From Candidatus Limimonas egerieequi (GTDB taxonomy: Bacteria; Bacillota; Clostridia; Oscillospirales; Acutalibacteraceae), in assembly GCA_018064455.1 (NCBI GenBank), contig JAGHVH010000003.1, positions 62,001 to 126,000 on the forward strand: a DNA stretch of 64,000 bases, written 5' to 3'. Below the pieces are notes generated by a model. It saw only the letters and a program-made list of their open reading frames with translations, was not told the origin of the DNA and made no database searches. Numbering within the stretch: position 1 is the first letter of the stretch; the number at the start of each line of letters is the position of its first letter. Shown here piece after piece: positions 22,879 to 31,660 of the stretch. Position numbers and translations under genes: made by a program.

Positions 22879-25710
22879 ATGAAACTTTTAGAAGTGCTTG
22901 CAAAAATTGAATATGAGGTTTTGAGCGGGGAAATTGGTGACACTGATGTTGCCGATATAGTTTACGACTCAAGACGTGCAAACGAGACAAATATGTTCGT
23001 TTGCTTAGTGGGTGCGGCAGCCGATGGACATGCTTTTGTAGACAAAGCATACGAACAGGGATGCCGTGTTTTTGTTATACAAAATGATGTTGATTTACCA
23101 GCTGATGCAACAGTAATTAAAGTTGCCGATTCAAGGGCAACTTTAGCTGTCCTTTCAGACAACTTTTTTGGTCATCCATCAGGCGAACTTAAACTTGTCG
23201 GAATTACCGGTACTAAGGGAAAAACGACTACAACTCACATCATAAAATCAGTGCTCGATTCCTGTGGCGTTAAGGCTGGTCTCATTGGCACTGTTGGTGC
23301 CACTTGGGGTGATAAAACTGTGCCAACAGTTAACACAACTCCAGAGTCATACGAGACACAGAAAATCCTTCGTCAGATGGTAGATGATGGTGTCGAAGTT
23401 TGCGCCATGGAGGTGTCAAGTCTCGGTGTAAAACATCACCGTGTTGACTGCCTCTCATTCTTCTGTGGCGTCTTTACAAACATCTCACCTGACCACATCG
23501 GCGGGGCAGAGCACGCCGACTTTGAGGAGTACTATTCATTCAAGAAAAAGTTCTTTGAAATGTGCGACACAGCCATCGGCTGTATCGATGACGACGCCAC
23601 TGTCGATATGATAAGCAACGCCACTGACAAAAAGCTCTATTACGGTACATCTGACAAGGCTGATTACATGGCCTCAAACCTTGTACCTACTAGCGATGAC
23701 AGCTACCTTGGCGTTGCATTTGACTTTACAAAAAACGGCAAAAATGAAGGCCGATATGAGATTAGCATTCCTGGCAAATTCTCTGTTCTCAATGCACTTG
23801 CAGCCCTTGCAGTAGTTGACCAAGTTGGTGTCAAACTGCAAAAGGCAAAAGGCGCATTGATGCAGATTTCAGTACCGGGCCGTGCACAGGTTGTTCCAAC
23901 TGGTGACGGCTACTCTATTGTCCTTGATTATGCTCACAATGGCTTCTCACTTGAGAGCCTTGTAACTACCATCAAGGACTATAAATTCAAGAGAATTATT
24001 GCTCTCTTTGGCTCTGTTGGTGACAGGGCACAGCTTCGCCGTGAGGAACTCGGTAGGACAGCGGCAAAACTCTGTGATTTCACATTTATCACAAGTGATG
24101 ATCCGGGGTTTGAGGATCCAATGAAAATCTGTGATGAAATCGGCGAGTTTATGCTCGACGAGAATCCAGATTCTAAATTCGTAAAGATTCCTGATAGGGA
24201 AGAGGCAGTAATAAAAGCAATTGATATGCTTGAGAGCGGAGATGTACTTCTCCTCTGCGGTAAGGGCCCTGAAACTGCTCAAAAAGTTAAGGGCGAAAAG
24301 GTCCCATACAGCGAAATTGAATGCGTTGCAAAGGGACTTGAGCTTAGGCTCGAAAGAGAAGAGGCAGATGCTGATTTTACCTTTAAAATCGAGGAAGATT
24401 TAGCAGCATTTGACGAGTTCGTAGTTGCCAACAAAGGTGCATATCAGCAATGTAGTGTATGGCCAAATGTCAAGACATCTTGGAAGCCATATTTCTACTC
24501 TGGATTTAACAAAGATGAGCGCGTTTTAACAGCTCTTGTTTTGGAGAGAAACTTGCCTCTTGCAGGTAAACTTTGGTACATTCCATGTGGCGCTTTGTGC
24601 GACTATAAAAACAAGGCATTACAAGAAAGTTTCACCGATTTTATTAAGGGCGAAATGAAGCAGCATGGGGCTTTCTGTGTTATCACTGACCCGCTCGTTC
24701 CACTCCGCATTGATGGTGAGGAACAGCCAGAAGGCGTTGCACTTCACAACGTATTTACAGGTCTTGGATATAAACTCAATACAGACCTTGATTCCTACAC
24801 ATACAAGCACCCGGTTCAGACTATGATTCCACTCAAAGATGATGCTGGAAATGAGCTTGAAGCAGAGAAGATATTAAAGGGCTGCGAAAAGGGTGTTCGC
24901 TACTCTGTAAGAGTAGGTGTATCACGTGGTCTTTACTCCAAGAGATACAGATATGAGGACATGAAAAAGGATCCAAAAATCATTGAGGAATTCATGTCTG
25001 TAATGGGCGATACATCTGACAGAAATAGCTTTGTAAATCGTGGCCCAGAATATATTGAAACACTTGTTAAAAACCTTGATGAGTATACCGATATTTCAAT
25101 CGTTTACTACGACAAGGAATTTGATAGAACACTTGAAAATGAGCGCCAGGAGAGAAAGATTGAACTTCTCAAGGAACTCACAACTGCTCCTCAAAAGAAG
25201 ATTCATAGTATTCAGGATGAGATAGATAATATTGATAAGAATACCAAGAATTTTGAGGCCCGTATGGAGGAGACTTCCGCTTATCCAGGCGATGCTAAAA
25301 TTGCAGTTGCCGGTGGTCTTACAATCCGCTATGGTGGAATCGCATCATGCGTATTTGGTGGCACACGAGACATCGTTCGAAACAATACTCGTTCAAGTCA
25401 CTTCCTCAACTACTTTAGAATTCGCGAGAGTTGTGAGGAGGAAATGGACTTCCACGACCTTGGTTATGTACTCTGTGAAAACCCAAATCCACCTACAATG
25501 GAGAACGGCACACTTGGCAAACTTGAACCACGTGAAAACTTCGTAGGTATTAGGGATTTCAAACTTTCATTTGGTGCAAAATACTATGAATTTATCGGTG
25601 AATATATACTTGTTGGTAACAAGTTTAAATACTGGATTTACAAGGAACTTATGCCAATGGCAAAGAAGCTTAAGATGTCCATTGTAAAGCTCCTTCGACG
25701 TAAGAAATGA
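22879..25710 (+). CDS. murE: MurE ligase fused to FemX/MurM-like peptidyltransferase, 943 aa
   Basis: Residues 1-490 are a complete MurE: the N-terminal domain starts MKLLEVLAKI, the P-loop GTKGKTTT is near 111, then NTTPES, the carbamylated-Lys region, SVPGRAQVV, LDYAHN and FGSVGDR. The residue-selecting motif is DDPGFEDP (about 406), without the Arg of the DAP-adding DNPR motif, so Lys or another amino acid is likely. Residues 496-943 match FemABX/MurM: QQCSVWPNVKTSWKP, LWYIPCGALCDY, VITDPL and an internal coiled coil (about 750-800, the family's tRNA-binding arm). There is no stop or frameshift between the halves. Inference: one protein adds the third stem residue and then acts in interpeptide bridge formation. 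The ATG at 22879 fits the MurE N-terminus; an ATG at 22861 has no ribosome-binding site. Confidence 0.88.
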   Translation: MKLLEVLAKIEYEVLSGEIGDTDVADIVYDSRRANETNMFVCLVGAAADGHAFVDKAYEQGCRVFVIQNDVDLPADATVIKVADSRATLAVLSDNFFGHPSGELKLVGITGTKGKTTTTHIIKSVLDSCGVKAGLIGTVGATWGDKTVPTVNTTPESYETQKILRQMVDDGVEVCAMEVSSLGVKHHRVDCLSFFCGVFTNISPDHIGGAEHADFEEYYSFKKKFFEMCDTAIGCIDDDATVDMISNATDKKLYYGTSDKADYMASNLVPTSDDSYLGVAFDFTKNGKNEGRYEISIPGKFSVLNALAALAVVDQVGVKLQKAKGALMQISVPGRAQVVPTGDGYSIVLDYAHNGFSLESLVTTIKDYKFKRIIALFGSVGDRAQLRREELGRTAAKLCDFTFITSDDPGFEDPMKICDEIGEFMLDENPDSKFVKIPDREEAVIKAIDMLESGDVLLLCGKGPETAQKVKGEKVPYSEIECVAKGLELRLEREEADADFTFKIEEDLAAFDEFVVANKGAYQQCSVWPNVKTSWKPYFYSGFNKDERVLTALVLERNLPLAGKLWYIPCGALCDYKNKALQESFTDFIKGEMKQHGAFCVITDPLVPLRIDGEEQPEGVALHNVFTGLGYKLNTDLDSYTYKHPVQTMIPLKDDAGNELEAEKILKGCEKGVRYSVRVGVSRGLYSKRYRYEDMKKDPKIIEEFMSVMGDTSDRNSFVNRGPEYIETLVKNLDEYTDISIVYYDKEFDRTLENERQERKIELLKELTTAPQKKIHSIQDEIDNIDKNTKNFEARMEETSAYPGDAKIAVAGGLTIRYGGIASCVFGGTRDIVRNNTRSSHFLNYFRIRESCEEEMDFHDLGYVLCENPNPPTMENGTLGKLEPRENFVGIRDFKLSFGAKYYEFIGEYILVGNKFKYWIYKELMPMAKKLKMSIVKLLRRKK

Positions 25711-26615
25711 GAACACTCACATACACTATTCCAAGTGAATATGACGGCAGCAAAGTCCTATATTTCCTCAAAGGAAAGGTAGGACTTTCTAGCCGTTTAA
25801 TTAGAAGTTTAAAGCTTGTCGAAAATGGAATTATGCTTAATGGTGAGCATACGCGCACCGTTGACATAATTCACGAAAACGACAAGCTTTTAATTAATAT
25901 TCCTGAGGACGATATGGACGAGGGACTTTGCGAGTATGATGGCACTGATTTTGGTGACCTCCAAATCCTCTATGAGGATGAGGATATGATCATCGTAAAC
26001 AAGCCTGCTATGCTTGCTATTCACCCTTCTCACAACCATCAGGGTGACACGCTCGCAAACCTTATCGCTGCGTACTTAAAGAGCAAGGGCAAGAAGGCAA
26101 CTTTCCGTGCCGTCGGCCGCCTTGACAAGGGCACTTCCGGCATAGTTGTCTGCGCCCTCAACTCCTTCGCAGCGAACAAACTTCAAGGACATATTGAGAA
26201 GACATATTTTGCAATTCCAGAGGGAATTTATGAAACAAATGGAACGATAGAAGTTCCGATTTATCGACCAGATCCAATCAAGACAATAAGGACCGTTGAC
26301 GAGCGTGGAGATTATGCAAAAACCAATTTTGAAGTAATCAAAAATGGTGAGCTGCCAGACGGCACAAAAGCATCCTTTGTTAAGGTCAATATTGAGACTG
26401 GTAGGACACACCAAATTAGAGTTCATTTTGCACATCTTGGAACTCCACTTTTAGGGGATACGATGTATGGCAAGGGAAGGCCTGATATTTGTCATCAAGC
26501 CTTGCATTGTGGTCATGCAGAATTGTTACAACCATTTACAAATTGTAAGATTATTGTAGATGCCCCACTCCCACAAGATATGAACGAAATTATATGCAAT
26601 ATACACAAAGTTTAG
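25707..26615 (+). CDS. RluA-family pseudouridine synthase, 302 aa
   Basis: Converts uridine to pseudouridine in rRNA or tRNA. An S4-like N-terminal domain (about 15-70) is followed by the catalytic domain with the Asp-containing motif GRLDKGTSG, then IETGRTHQIRVHFAHLG and GDTMYG, all standard for the RluA/RluD/YlyB group. The start ATG overlaps the murE-femX stop (ATGA), so translation is coupled. The exact target site cannot be told from sequence. Confidence 0.93.
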   Translation: MRTLTYTIPSEYDGSKVLYFLKGKVGLSSRLIRSLKLVENGIMLNGEHTRTVDIIHENDKLLINIPEDDMDEGLCEYDGTDFGDLQILYEDEDMIIVNKPAMLAIHPSHNHQGDTLANLIAAYLKSKGKKATFRAVGRLDKGTSGIVVCALNSFAANKLQGHIEKTYFAIPEGIYETNGTIEVPIYRPDPIKTIRTVDERGDYAKTNFEVIKNGELPDGTKASFVKVNIETGRTHQIRVHFAHLGTPLLGDTMYGKGRPDICHQALHCGHAELLQPFTNCKIIVDAPLPQDMNEIICNIHKV

Positions 26616-26633
26616 AAAAACAAAGAATATATC

Positions 26634-26662
26634 TTTAAATTTACTTGTTTATGTGTTAAGAT
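26634..26662 (+). promoter_or_regulatory. Promoter of murA
   Basis: TTTAAA (26634-26639), 17 bp, TAAGAT (26657-26662) with the extended element TGT before the -10. Confidence 0.5.
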
Positions 26663-26708
26663 AGTTGTAACTGATTTGTAATAATTAATCAATTGGGGTG
26701 TTAATCAC

Positions 26709-28007
26709 TTGGAGAAGTTTGTTATAAATGGGGGAAACAAGCTCTACGGTGAAGTTAATATAAGTGGTGCGAAGAACTCTGCAGTTGCAATTCTTCCAGC
26801 CACACTGCTCGCACAGGGAATTTGCCGTTTGGAAAATATCCCTAACATCAGTGACGTTACCGTTATGCTTAAAATCCTTAAAACCATGGGTGCCAAGATC
26901 AAGATGATCAATGAGAGCACCTATGAGATAGATACTCGCACAGTAACATCTTTCACAGTACCATATGAGCTTACAAAGCACCTTCGTGCATCATACTACC
27001 TTATCGGTGCACTCCTCGGCCGCTGCAACTCAGCAAGAGTTGCTATGCCAGGTGGTTGTAACTTCGGTGGCGTTCGCCCAATCGACCAGCACCTTAAGGG
27101 CTTTGAGGCACTTGGCGCAACAGTTACTATGGAAGAGAATGCTATAGTAAACACAGTGGCTGACCAACTTATGGGTAACTCTATTTATATGGACGTTGTA
27201 TCCGTTGGTGCTACAGTAAACGTTATGCTCGCAGCAGTTAAAGCTCGCGGACTTACAGTTATCGAGAATGCGGCTAAGGAACCACACATAGTTGACCTTG
27301 CCAACTTCTTAAACTCAATGGGCGCCGACATCCGTGGCGCAGGTACTGACGTAATCAAAATCCGTGGCGTTACATTCCTTCATGGCTGTGATTACTCAAT
27401 CATTCCTGACCAGATTGAGGCAGGCACATACATGGCTGCAGTAGCAGCAACAGGTGGCGATGTTCTCATCAAGAACGTTGTACCTAAGCATCTTGAGTCA
27501 ATCTCTGCCAAGCTTTTGGAGGCTGGTGCAGATGTAATAGAAGATGACGATTCAATTCGAATCGTATCAACTGGTGAACTTTCAAAGTGCAATATCAAGA
27601 CTATGCCACACCCAGGCTTCCCAACAGATATGCAGCCACAACTTGCAGTAGCACTTAGCTGCGCAAACGGCACAAGCATTATCTCTGAGGGCGTTTGGGA
27701 TAACCGTTTCAAATATGTTGATCAGCTCGTTCGTATGGGCGCTGAGATTGAAGTAAACGGTAAGGTAGCAGTTATCACAGGTGTTGACCATCTTAATGGT
27801 TCTCCAGTTAAGGCTGATGACCTTCGTGCAGGTGCCGCTATGATAATAGCTGGCCTTATCGCAAAAGGCAGAACTGAAATTGAGAACATCATCTATATCG
27901 ATCGTGGTTACGAAAACGTTGTTGAGAAGCTCCGTGCAATCGGTGCGGATATCGAGCGTGTAACTTTCGAAGATGAGCCTTCTAATGAGGTTCGTACAGC
28001 TGGTTAA
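26709..28007 (+). CDS. murA: UDP-N-acetylglucosamine 1-carboxyvinyltransferase, 432 aa
   Basis: First committed step of peptidoglycan synthesis: transfers enolpyruvate from PEP to UDP-GlcNAc. Key residues are visible: Lys22-Asn23 in ISGAKNS, and the catalytic Cys117 in MPGGCNFGGVRPIDQHL, the fosfomycin target; Cys predicts a sensitive enzyme. The C-terminal part has HPGFPTDMQPQ and the arginine-rich DRGYEN region. The start is TTG 26709, with GGGGTG upstream. Its location after murE-femX and rluA groups it with cell-wall genes. Confidence 0.97.
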   Translation: MEKFVINGGNKLYGEVNISGAKNSAVAILPATLLAQGICRLENIPNISDVTVMLKILKTMGAKIKMINESTYEIDTRTVTSFTVPYELTKHLRASYYLIGALLGRCNSARVAMPGGCNFGGVRPIDQHLKGFEALGATVTMEENAIVNTVADQLMGNSIYMDVVSVGATVNVMLAAVKARGLTVIENAAKEPHIVDLANFLNSMGADIRGAGTDVIKIRGVTFLHGCDYSIIPDQIEAGTYMAAVAATGGDVLIKNVVPKHLESISAKLLEAGADVIEDDDSIRIVSTGELSKCNIKTMPHPGFPTDMQPQLAVALSCANGTSIISEGVWDNRFKYVDQLVRMGAEIEVNGKVAVITGVDHLNGSPVKADDLRAGAAMIIAGLIAKGRTEIENIIYIDRGYENVVEKLRAIGADIERVTFEDEPSNEVRTAG

Positions 28008-28019
28008 TCAGAATTAAAA

Positions 28020-28052
28020 ATGGGGTGCTCTATGCACCCCATATCTTTTTAT
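28020..28052 (+). terminator. Terminator of murA
   Basis: ATGGGGTGC (28020-28028) pairs with GCACCCCAT (28034-28042), tail ATCTTTTTATT. The next gene's ribosome-binding site follows 12 bases later. Confidence 0.8.
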
Positions 28053-28063
28053 TAGGAGTTTTT

Positions 28064-28852
28064 ATGTACAAACTATGTTCGCTTTATTCCGGCAGTTCAG
28101 GCAATGCCACATTCATTGGAAATGAGCATGAGGGCATTCTCATCGATGCTGGAAAGAATTGTAAAAATCTTGTGTTGGCCCTAAAGATGGCATGCCTTGA
28201 ACCTGATGCCGTTAAGGGCCTTTTCATCACGCACGAACATAGTGACCATATAGGTGCACTCAGGGTGTTTGCCAAGACCTATAAAGTTCCTGTATATGCC
28301 AATGAGAAAACACTCCAGTACCTTGATGAATCGGGAAACCTTGACGGTGATTTTCCTGTATTTTTAATGAATGATTATGCTGACATTGGCGACTTCCATA
28401 TTGAAGCGCATAAGACATCTCATGACACGGTTGATTCCCAGTGCTATAGCATTCTTTTACCTAACCTTGACAAGGTATCTGTGGTAACTGATACAGGTCT
28501 CATCACTGAGGAGACATTTGATGGGATCATCGGTTCAAAGGCAATTCTTCTTGAGTCCAATCATGATGTAAACATGCTTAGCGCTGGTCCATACCCATAC
28601 TACCTAAAGCGTAGAATCCTTGGACCAAAGGGACACCTTTCAAATGACCTTTCTGCTGAGATGTCAGCAACACTCATAAAGGAAGGCACAACAAAGCACA
28701 TTCTCCTTGGACACTTGAGTGCAGAGAACAATGTGCCTGACCTTGCATTCCAAACACATGTTGCACGACTCTTCCAAGAGGGTGCCAACTTAAACGTTGA
28801 CTATACGCTCGAAGTTGCTAGAAGACACGAGCCAACTTTGGTGGAGGTATAA
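28064..28852 (+). CDS. WalJ/YycJ-like metallo-beta-lactamase-fold hydrolase, 262 aa
   Basis: Two-metal hydrolase fold: the motif THEHSDHIG gives the first His cluster (about residues 51-59), with a further Asp in VTDTG, SNHD and the final His in LGHLSAENN. It resembles WalJ (YycJ), encoded near the walRK/rlmH region in many Firmicutes and thought to act as a 5'-3' DNA exonuclease or cell-division-linked nuclease. The rlmH gene right after it supports that assignment. The ATG at 28064 has AGGAG. The longer frame from 28025 lies inside the murA terminator. Confidence 0.85.
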   Translation: MYKLCSLYSGSSGNATFIGNEHEGILIDAGKNCKNLVLALKMACLEPDAVKGLFITHEHSDHIGALRVFAKTYKVPVYANEKTLQYLDESGNLDGDFPVFLMNDYADIGDFHIEAHKTSHDTVDSQCYSILLPNLDKVSVVTDTGLITEETFDGIIGSKAILLESNHDVNMLSAGPYPYYLKRRILGPKGHLSNDLSAEMSATLIKEGTTKHILLGHLSAENNVPDLAFQTHVARLFQEGANLNVDYTLEVARRHEPTLVEV

Positions 28853-28853
28853 G

Positions 28854-29336
28854 ATGTTAAGCGTTAATATAATCTGCATCGGAAAACTCAAAGAGAGCTA
28901 CCTTCGCGACGCTCAAAGCGAGTATTCAAAAAGGTTGACTCCCTTTTGTAAACTAAATATAATTGAACTCGATGAGTATGCATTGCCTCAAAATCCTTCT
29001 GATGCCCAGATAAATCAGGGCCTTGAGAAGGAGGGCAAAGACATCCTCTCTCACATTGCAAAAGATGCATATGTCTATGCAATGTGTATTGAGGGAAAGC
29101 AGCGCTCGTCAACAGCTTTAAGTGCTGAATTTGACCGCTTGCAAGTTGATGGTAATAGCAATCTCACCTTCATTATCGGCGGCTCATTTGGCCTCTCTAA
29201 TGAGGTCAAGAACCGCGCAAATGCGAAACTCTCAATGTCTGAGATGACATTCCCTCATCAACTCGCGCGTGTAATGCTCCTAGAGCAAATCTACCGCTCA
29301 TTCCAGATAAGTAGCGGTACCAAATACCACAAATAA
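28854..29336 (+). CDS. rlmH: 23S rRNA pseudouridine-1915 N3-methyltransferase, 160 aa
   Basis: SPOUT-class dimer that methylates pseudouridine 1915 in helix 69 of assembled ribosomes. It starts with INIICIGKLKESY-like sequence, and its C-terminus has the knot motif IGGSFGLSNEV, then MTFPHQLARVMLLEQIYR and the invariant SGTKYHK tail. The length is exactly typical. GGAGG lies 8 bp before the ATG at 28854. Confidence 0.96.
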   Translation: MLSVNIICIGKLKESYLRDAQSEYSKRLTPFCKLNIIELDEYALPQNPSDAQINQGLEKEGKDILSHIAKDAYVYAMCIEGKQRSSTALSAEFDRLQVDGNSNLTFIIGGSFGLSNEVKNRANAKLSMSEMTFPHQLARVMLLEQIYRSFQISSGTKYHK

Positions 29337-29370
29337 CTAACCTTAAATAACTCAGAAAGGAGGGGGACAC

Positions 29371-30576
29371 ATGGCTACTAAGAAAACAACCAAGAAGGAA
29401 GAGCCTGTAGTTGAAGAAAAAACAGAAGAGAAAAAGCCTTCTGATAAAAAGAAGTCAACTACTAAGAAGACTACTGAGACCAAAAAGACTGCAGAAAAGA
29501 AAACTACTTCTAAAAAATCTTCAGCAAAAGAAACTGTAGAAGAAAAGAAGCCTACTGAAAAAAAGTCCACCTCCAAGAAAACTGAAACTGAGAAAAAGCC
29601 TGCAACTGAAAAAAAGACAACATCTAAAAAGACTTCTACAAAGAAAGAAGAGCCAAAAGATGAAATAGTTGCTGAGGAAAAGCCTAAGAAATCTACTTCT
29701 AAGAAAACTACTACAGAAGAAAAGAAGCCTGCTGAGAAAAAGACTTCTACTTCTAAGAAAAAGGCTGAAACTAAAGAGGAAAAACCTGCTGAGAAGAAAA
29801 CAACTTCTAAGAAAACAACTAAAAAGACTACAGAAAAGAAAGAGACTACTTCTAAGAAAACAACTAAGAAGGAAGAACCTGTAGCTGAAGAAAAGCCAAA
29901 GAAGTCTACTTCTAAGAAAACTACTGAGGAAAAGAAACCAGCAGAAAAGAAGACTACAACTAAGAAGTCGACATCAACAACTAAGAAGTCGACTTCAACA
30001 ACAAAGAAATCTACTTCAACAACAAAGAAATCTACTTCAACTAGTAAGAAGTCTACAACTAAGAAGAAAGAGGAACCAAAGACTGAAGAGGCTATCGTAG
30101 AAGAGCCAAAGATTGAGGAACCTGTTAAGGCTGAAATAGTTGAGGCTGCTGAAAAGGTAGAAGAGAAGCCAGTAATCTTCCAGTGGCATTTGATGGTTAT
30201 TTACTTGCTGATTGGTTTGGTTGCCATCTATGGTTTGTTCCTGTTCAAGGAGAGCGTTAGAACGGCTCGTGAGGCTGCTTGGGCTGCTGATCATCCAACA
30301 GAGTCTGTCATTACAACCAAGAGCCCAAATATGAAAAAGAAGACAACTGAAGCAACTACAGAGTGGGCGCCTCATTATTATTGGGATGAAAATATGACGA
30401 CAACCACTGAGCCTCCACAGGAGGAGACTACAACTGCTCCAGCTGAGACTACAACTAAGAAGTCTGAAAAGACAACAAAGTCAGAGACTACAACCGAGAC
30501 AGATACAACAAAGTCAACGACTGAGGCGGATACAACTGAAACAACGACGGAGACGACTACGGCTCCAGAAGGTTAA
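29371..30576 (+). CDS. Membrane protein with long Lys/Thr-rich histone-like tail, 401 aa
   Basis: Residues 1-235 are a low-complexity array of KKTTSKK, EEKKPAEKK and KKSTSTTKK-like repeats made almost only of Lys, Thr, Ser, Glu and Ala. A short acidic linker follows, then one transmembrane segment at about 268-292 (HLMVIYLLIGLVAIYGLFLF). The C-terminal 100 residues are Thr/Glu-rich with TTTT and TTEA runs. By the positive-inside rule the Lys-rich part is cytoplasmic and the Thr-rich tail outside. The N-terminal part looks like bacterial histone-H1-like tails that bind nucleic acid. A very strong ribosome-binding site (AAGGAGGGGG) precedes the ATG. No family assignment; function unknown. Confidence 0.72.
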   Translation: MATKKTTKKEEPVVEEKTEEKKPSDKKKSTTKKTTETKKTAEKKTTSKKSSAKETVEEKKPTEKKSTSKKTETEKKPATEKKTTSKKTSTKKEEPKDEIVAEEKPKKSTSKKTTTEEKKPAEKKTSTSKKKAETKEEKPAEKKTTSKKTTKKTTEKKETTSKKTTKKEEPVAEEKPKKSTSKKTTEEKKPAEKKTTTKKSTSTTKKSTSTTKKSTSTTKKSTSTSKKSTTKKKEEPKTEEAIVEEPKIEEPVKAEIVEAAEKVEEKPVIFQWHLMVIYLLIGLVAIYGLFLFKESVRTAREAAWAADHPTESVITTKSPNMKKKTTEATTEWAPHYYWDENMTTTTEPPQEETTTAPAETTTKKSEKTTKSETTTETDTTKSTTEADTTETTTETTTAPEG

Positions 30577-30580
30577 AAAT

Positions 30581-30617
30581 AAACCGAGAGGAATTTCTTC
30601 CTCTCGGTTTTTGTTTT
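30581..30617 (+). terminator. Bidirectional terminator (copy 1 of CCGAGAGGA hairpin)
   Basis: 13-bp arms 30581-30593 and 30598-30610, loop TTTC, tail TTGTTTT. On the minus strand the tail is ATTTTTAA, so it can end the AEC transporter gene as well. Confidence 0.9.
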
Positions 30618-31542
30618 ACATTATTGTTTGTGTGAACGCTACGAGTAGCGGTAGCGTTATGAGCGAGAACAGAGTTGATACAGACATGAGCTGTGCACCA
30701 AGCTCTGCATCCTTGCCATAGAGCGTTGCAAACATTGCTGTGTTTGCCGCTGTTGGCGCTGCTGATGCGATGGTGCATACAACAGCTATGACTGGATCAA
30801 CCTTTGCTATGTATATCATAAACAGGGTGATGAGTGGGAAAAATACTAGCCTGTAAAATGCAATTAAGTACTGCTTTTTGTTGGAGATGAGTTTTGAGAT
30901 ATTTAGGTTACCAAGGTAGTAACCGATGATAATCATAGGTAGTGGTGTGTTGAGGTTGGCCATATAGCTAATCGGCGTAGCTATGATGTTTGGAAGCCTA
31001 ATCTGGAGCACCAAAATTAGTATTCCAGCTATTGTTCCGAGGAGTCCAGGGTTAACTGTTAAGGCCTTCACCTTTACATTACTCTTATCTCCGCTCATAA
31101 GCCATACGCCATAGGTCCAAACTATGAGGTTAAATACAGCTATGTAAACAGCTCCATAGAACGTACCTATGTCGCCTAGCACTGCTTCCTCTAGTGGCAA
31201 AGCCATGAATCCGCAGTTGCCAAAAACTGATGCATATCGATAAATTCGTTCTGTGTCTGCATCTTTGTCTTTGATAAAGAGGTGAGCGAACGCAATTGAG
31301 AATCCAAAGGTCAAAACTGCAACAACGGCTGTTATTATGAGTCCTTTAATTAGCGATGGCTCAACTTCTCTTGAAAACGAATTGATAATTACACATGGCG
31401 TTACAAAGTAAAGCACAATATTAGTTATGCTCTTTACTGCCTTTTCATCAAGCCAATGCAACTTGTTTGAAACGATTCCAAGCGCCATAAGAATGAATAA
31501 AACAGCAACTTGATTTGCAACAATTATGAAGTTTTGTAGCAT
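30616..31542 (-). CDS. AEC-family (auxin efflux carrier-like) transporter, 308 aa
   Basis: An integral membrane permease with about ten helices. The N-terminus reads VAVLFILMALGIVSNKLHWLD and the family pair LPLEEAVLG and NCGFMALP is present, as in bacterial AEC carriers of malate, malonate or other organic anions. The C-terminal half repeats the five-helix bundle and contains ASAAPTAANTAMFA. The start at 31542 has a TAGGTGA site; the longer frame runs into the divergent lipoprotein gene. Substrate unknown. Confidence 0.88.
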   Translation of the reverse strand: MLQNFIIVANQVAVLFILMALGIVSNKLHWLDEKAVKSITNIVLYFVTPCVIINSFSREVEPSLIKGLIITAVVAVLTFGFSIAFAHLFIKDKDADTERIYRYASVFGNCGFMALPLEEAVLGDIGTFYGAVYIAVFNLIVWTYGVWLMSGDKSNVKVKALTVNPGLLGTIAGILILVLQIRLPNIIATPISYMANLNTPLPMIIIGYYLGNLNISKLISNKKQYLIAFYRLVFFPLITLFMIYIAKVDPVIAVVCTIASAAPTAANTAMFATLYGKDAELGAQLMSVSTLFSLITLPLLVAFTQTIM

Positions 31543-31565
31543 CAAATCACCTACCAACGAAGAAT

Positions 31566-31594
31566 ATCTTATCACAGACAACACTTGCAAACAA
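31566..31594 (-). promoter_or_regulatory. Promoter of the AEC transporter gene
   Basis: Minus strand: TTGTTT (31594-31589), 17 bp, TAAGAT (31571-31566) with an extended TGA. Confidence 0.55.
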
Positions 31595-31613
31595 GAATAA
31601 CTTCTCTTATAAT
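31585..31613 (+). promoter_or_regulatory. Promoter of the lipoprotein pair
   Basis: TTGCAA (31585-31590), 17 bp, TATAAT (31608-31613). Its -35 overlaps the -35 of the divergent AEC promoter by two bases. A 10-bp palindrome CGTGCGCACG follows at 31617-31626. Confidence 0.7.
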
Positions 31614-31660
31614 ATACGTGCGCACGATACCTTTTTATTGGTGATTTAGGAGATGATTGT

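Noticed and set aside
29371-30576. Lys/Thr repeats as a CRISPR-like or mobile repeat array
   Set aside because: The repeats are in frame, irregular in length, code for low-complexity protein and have no spacers.
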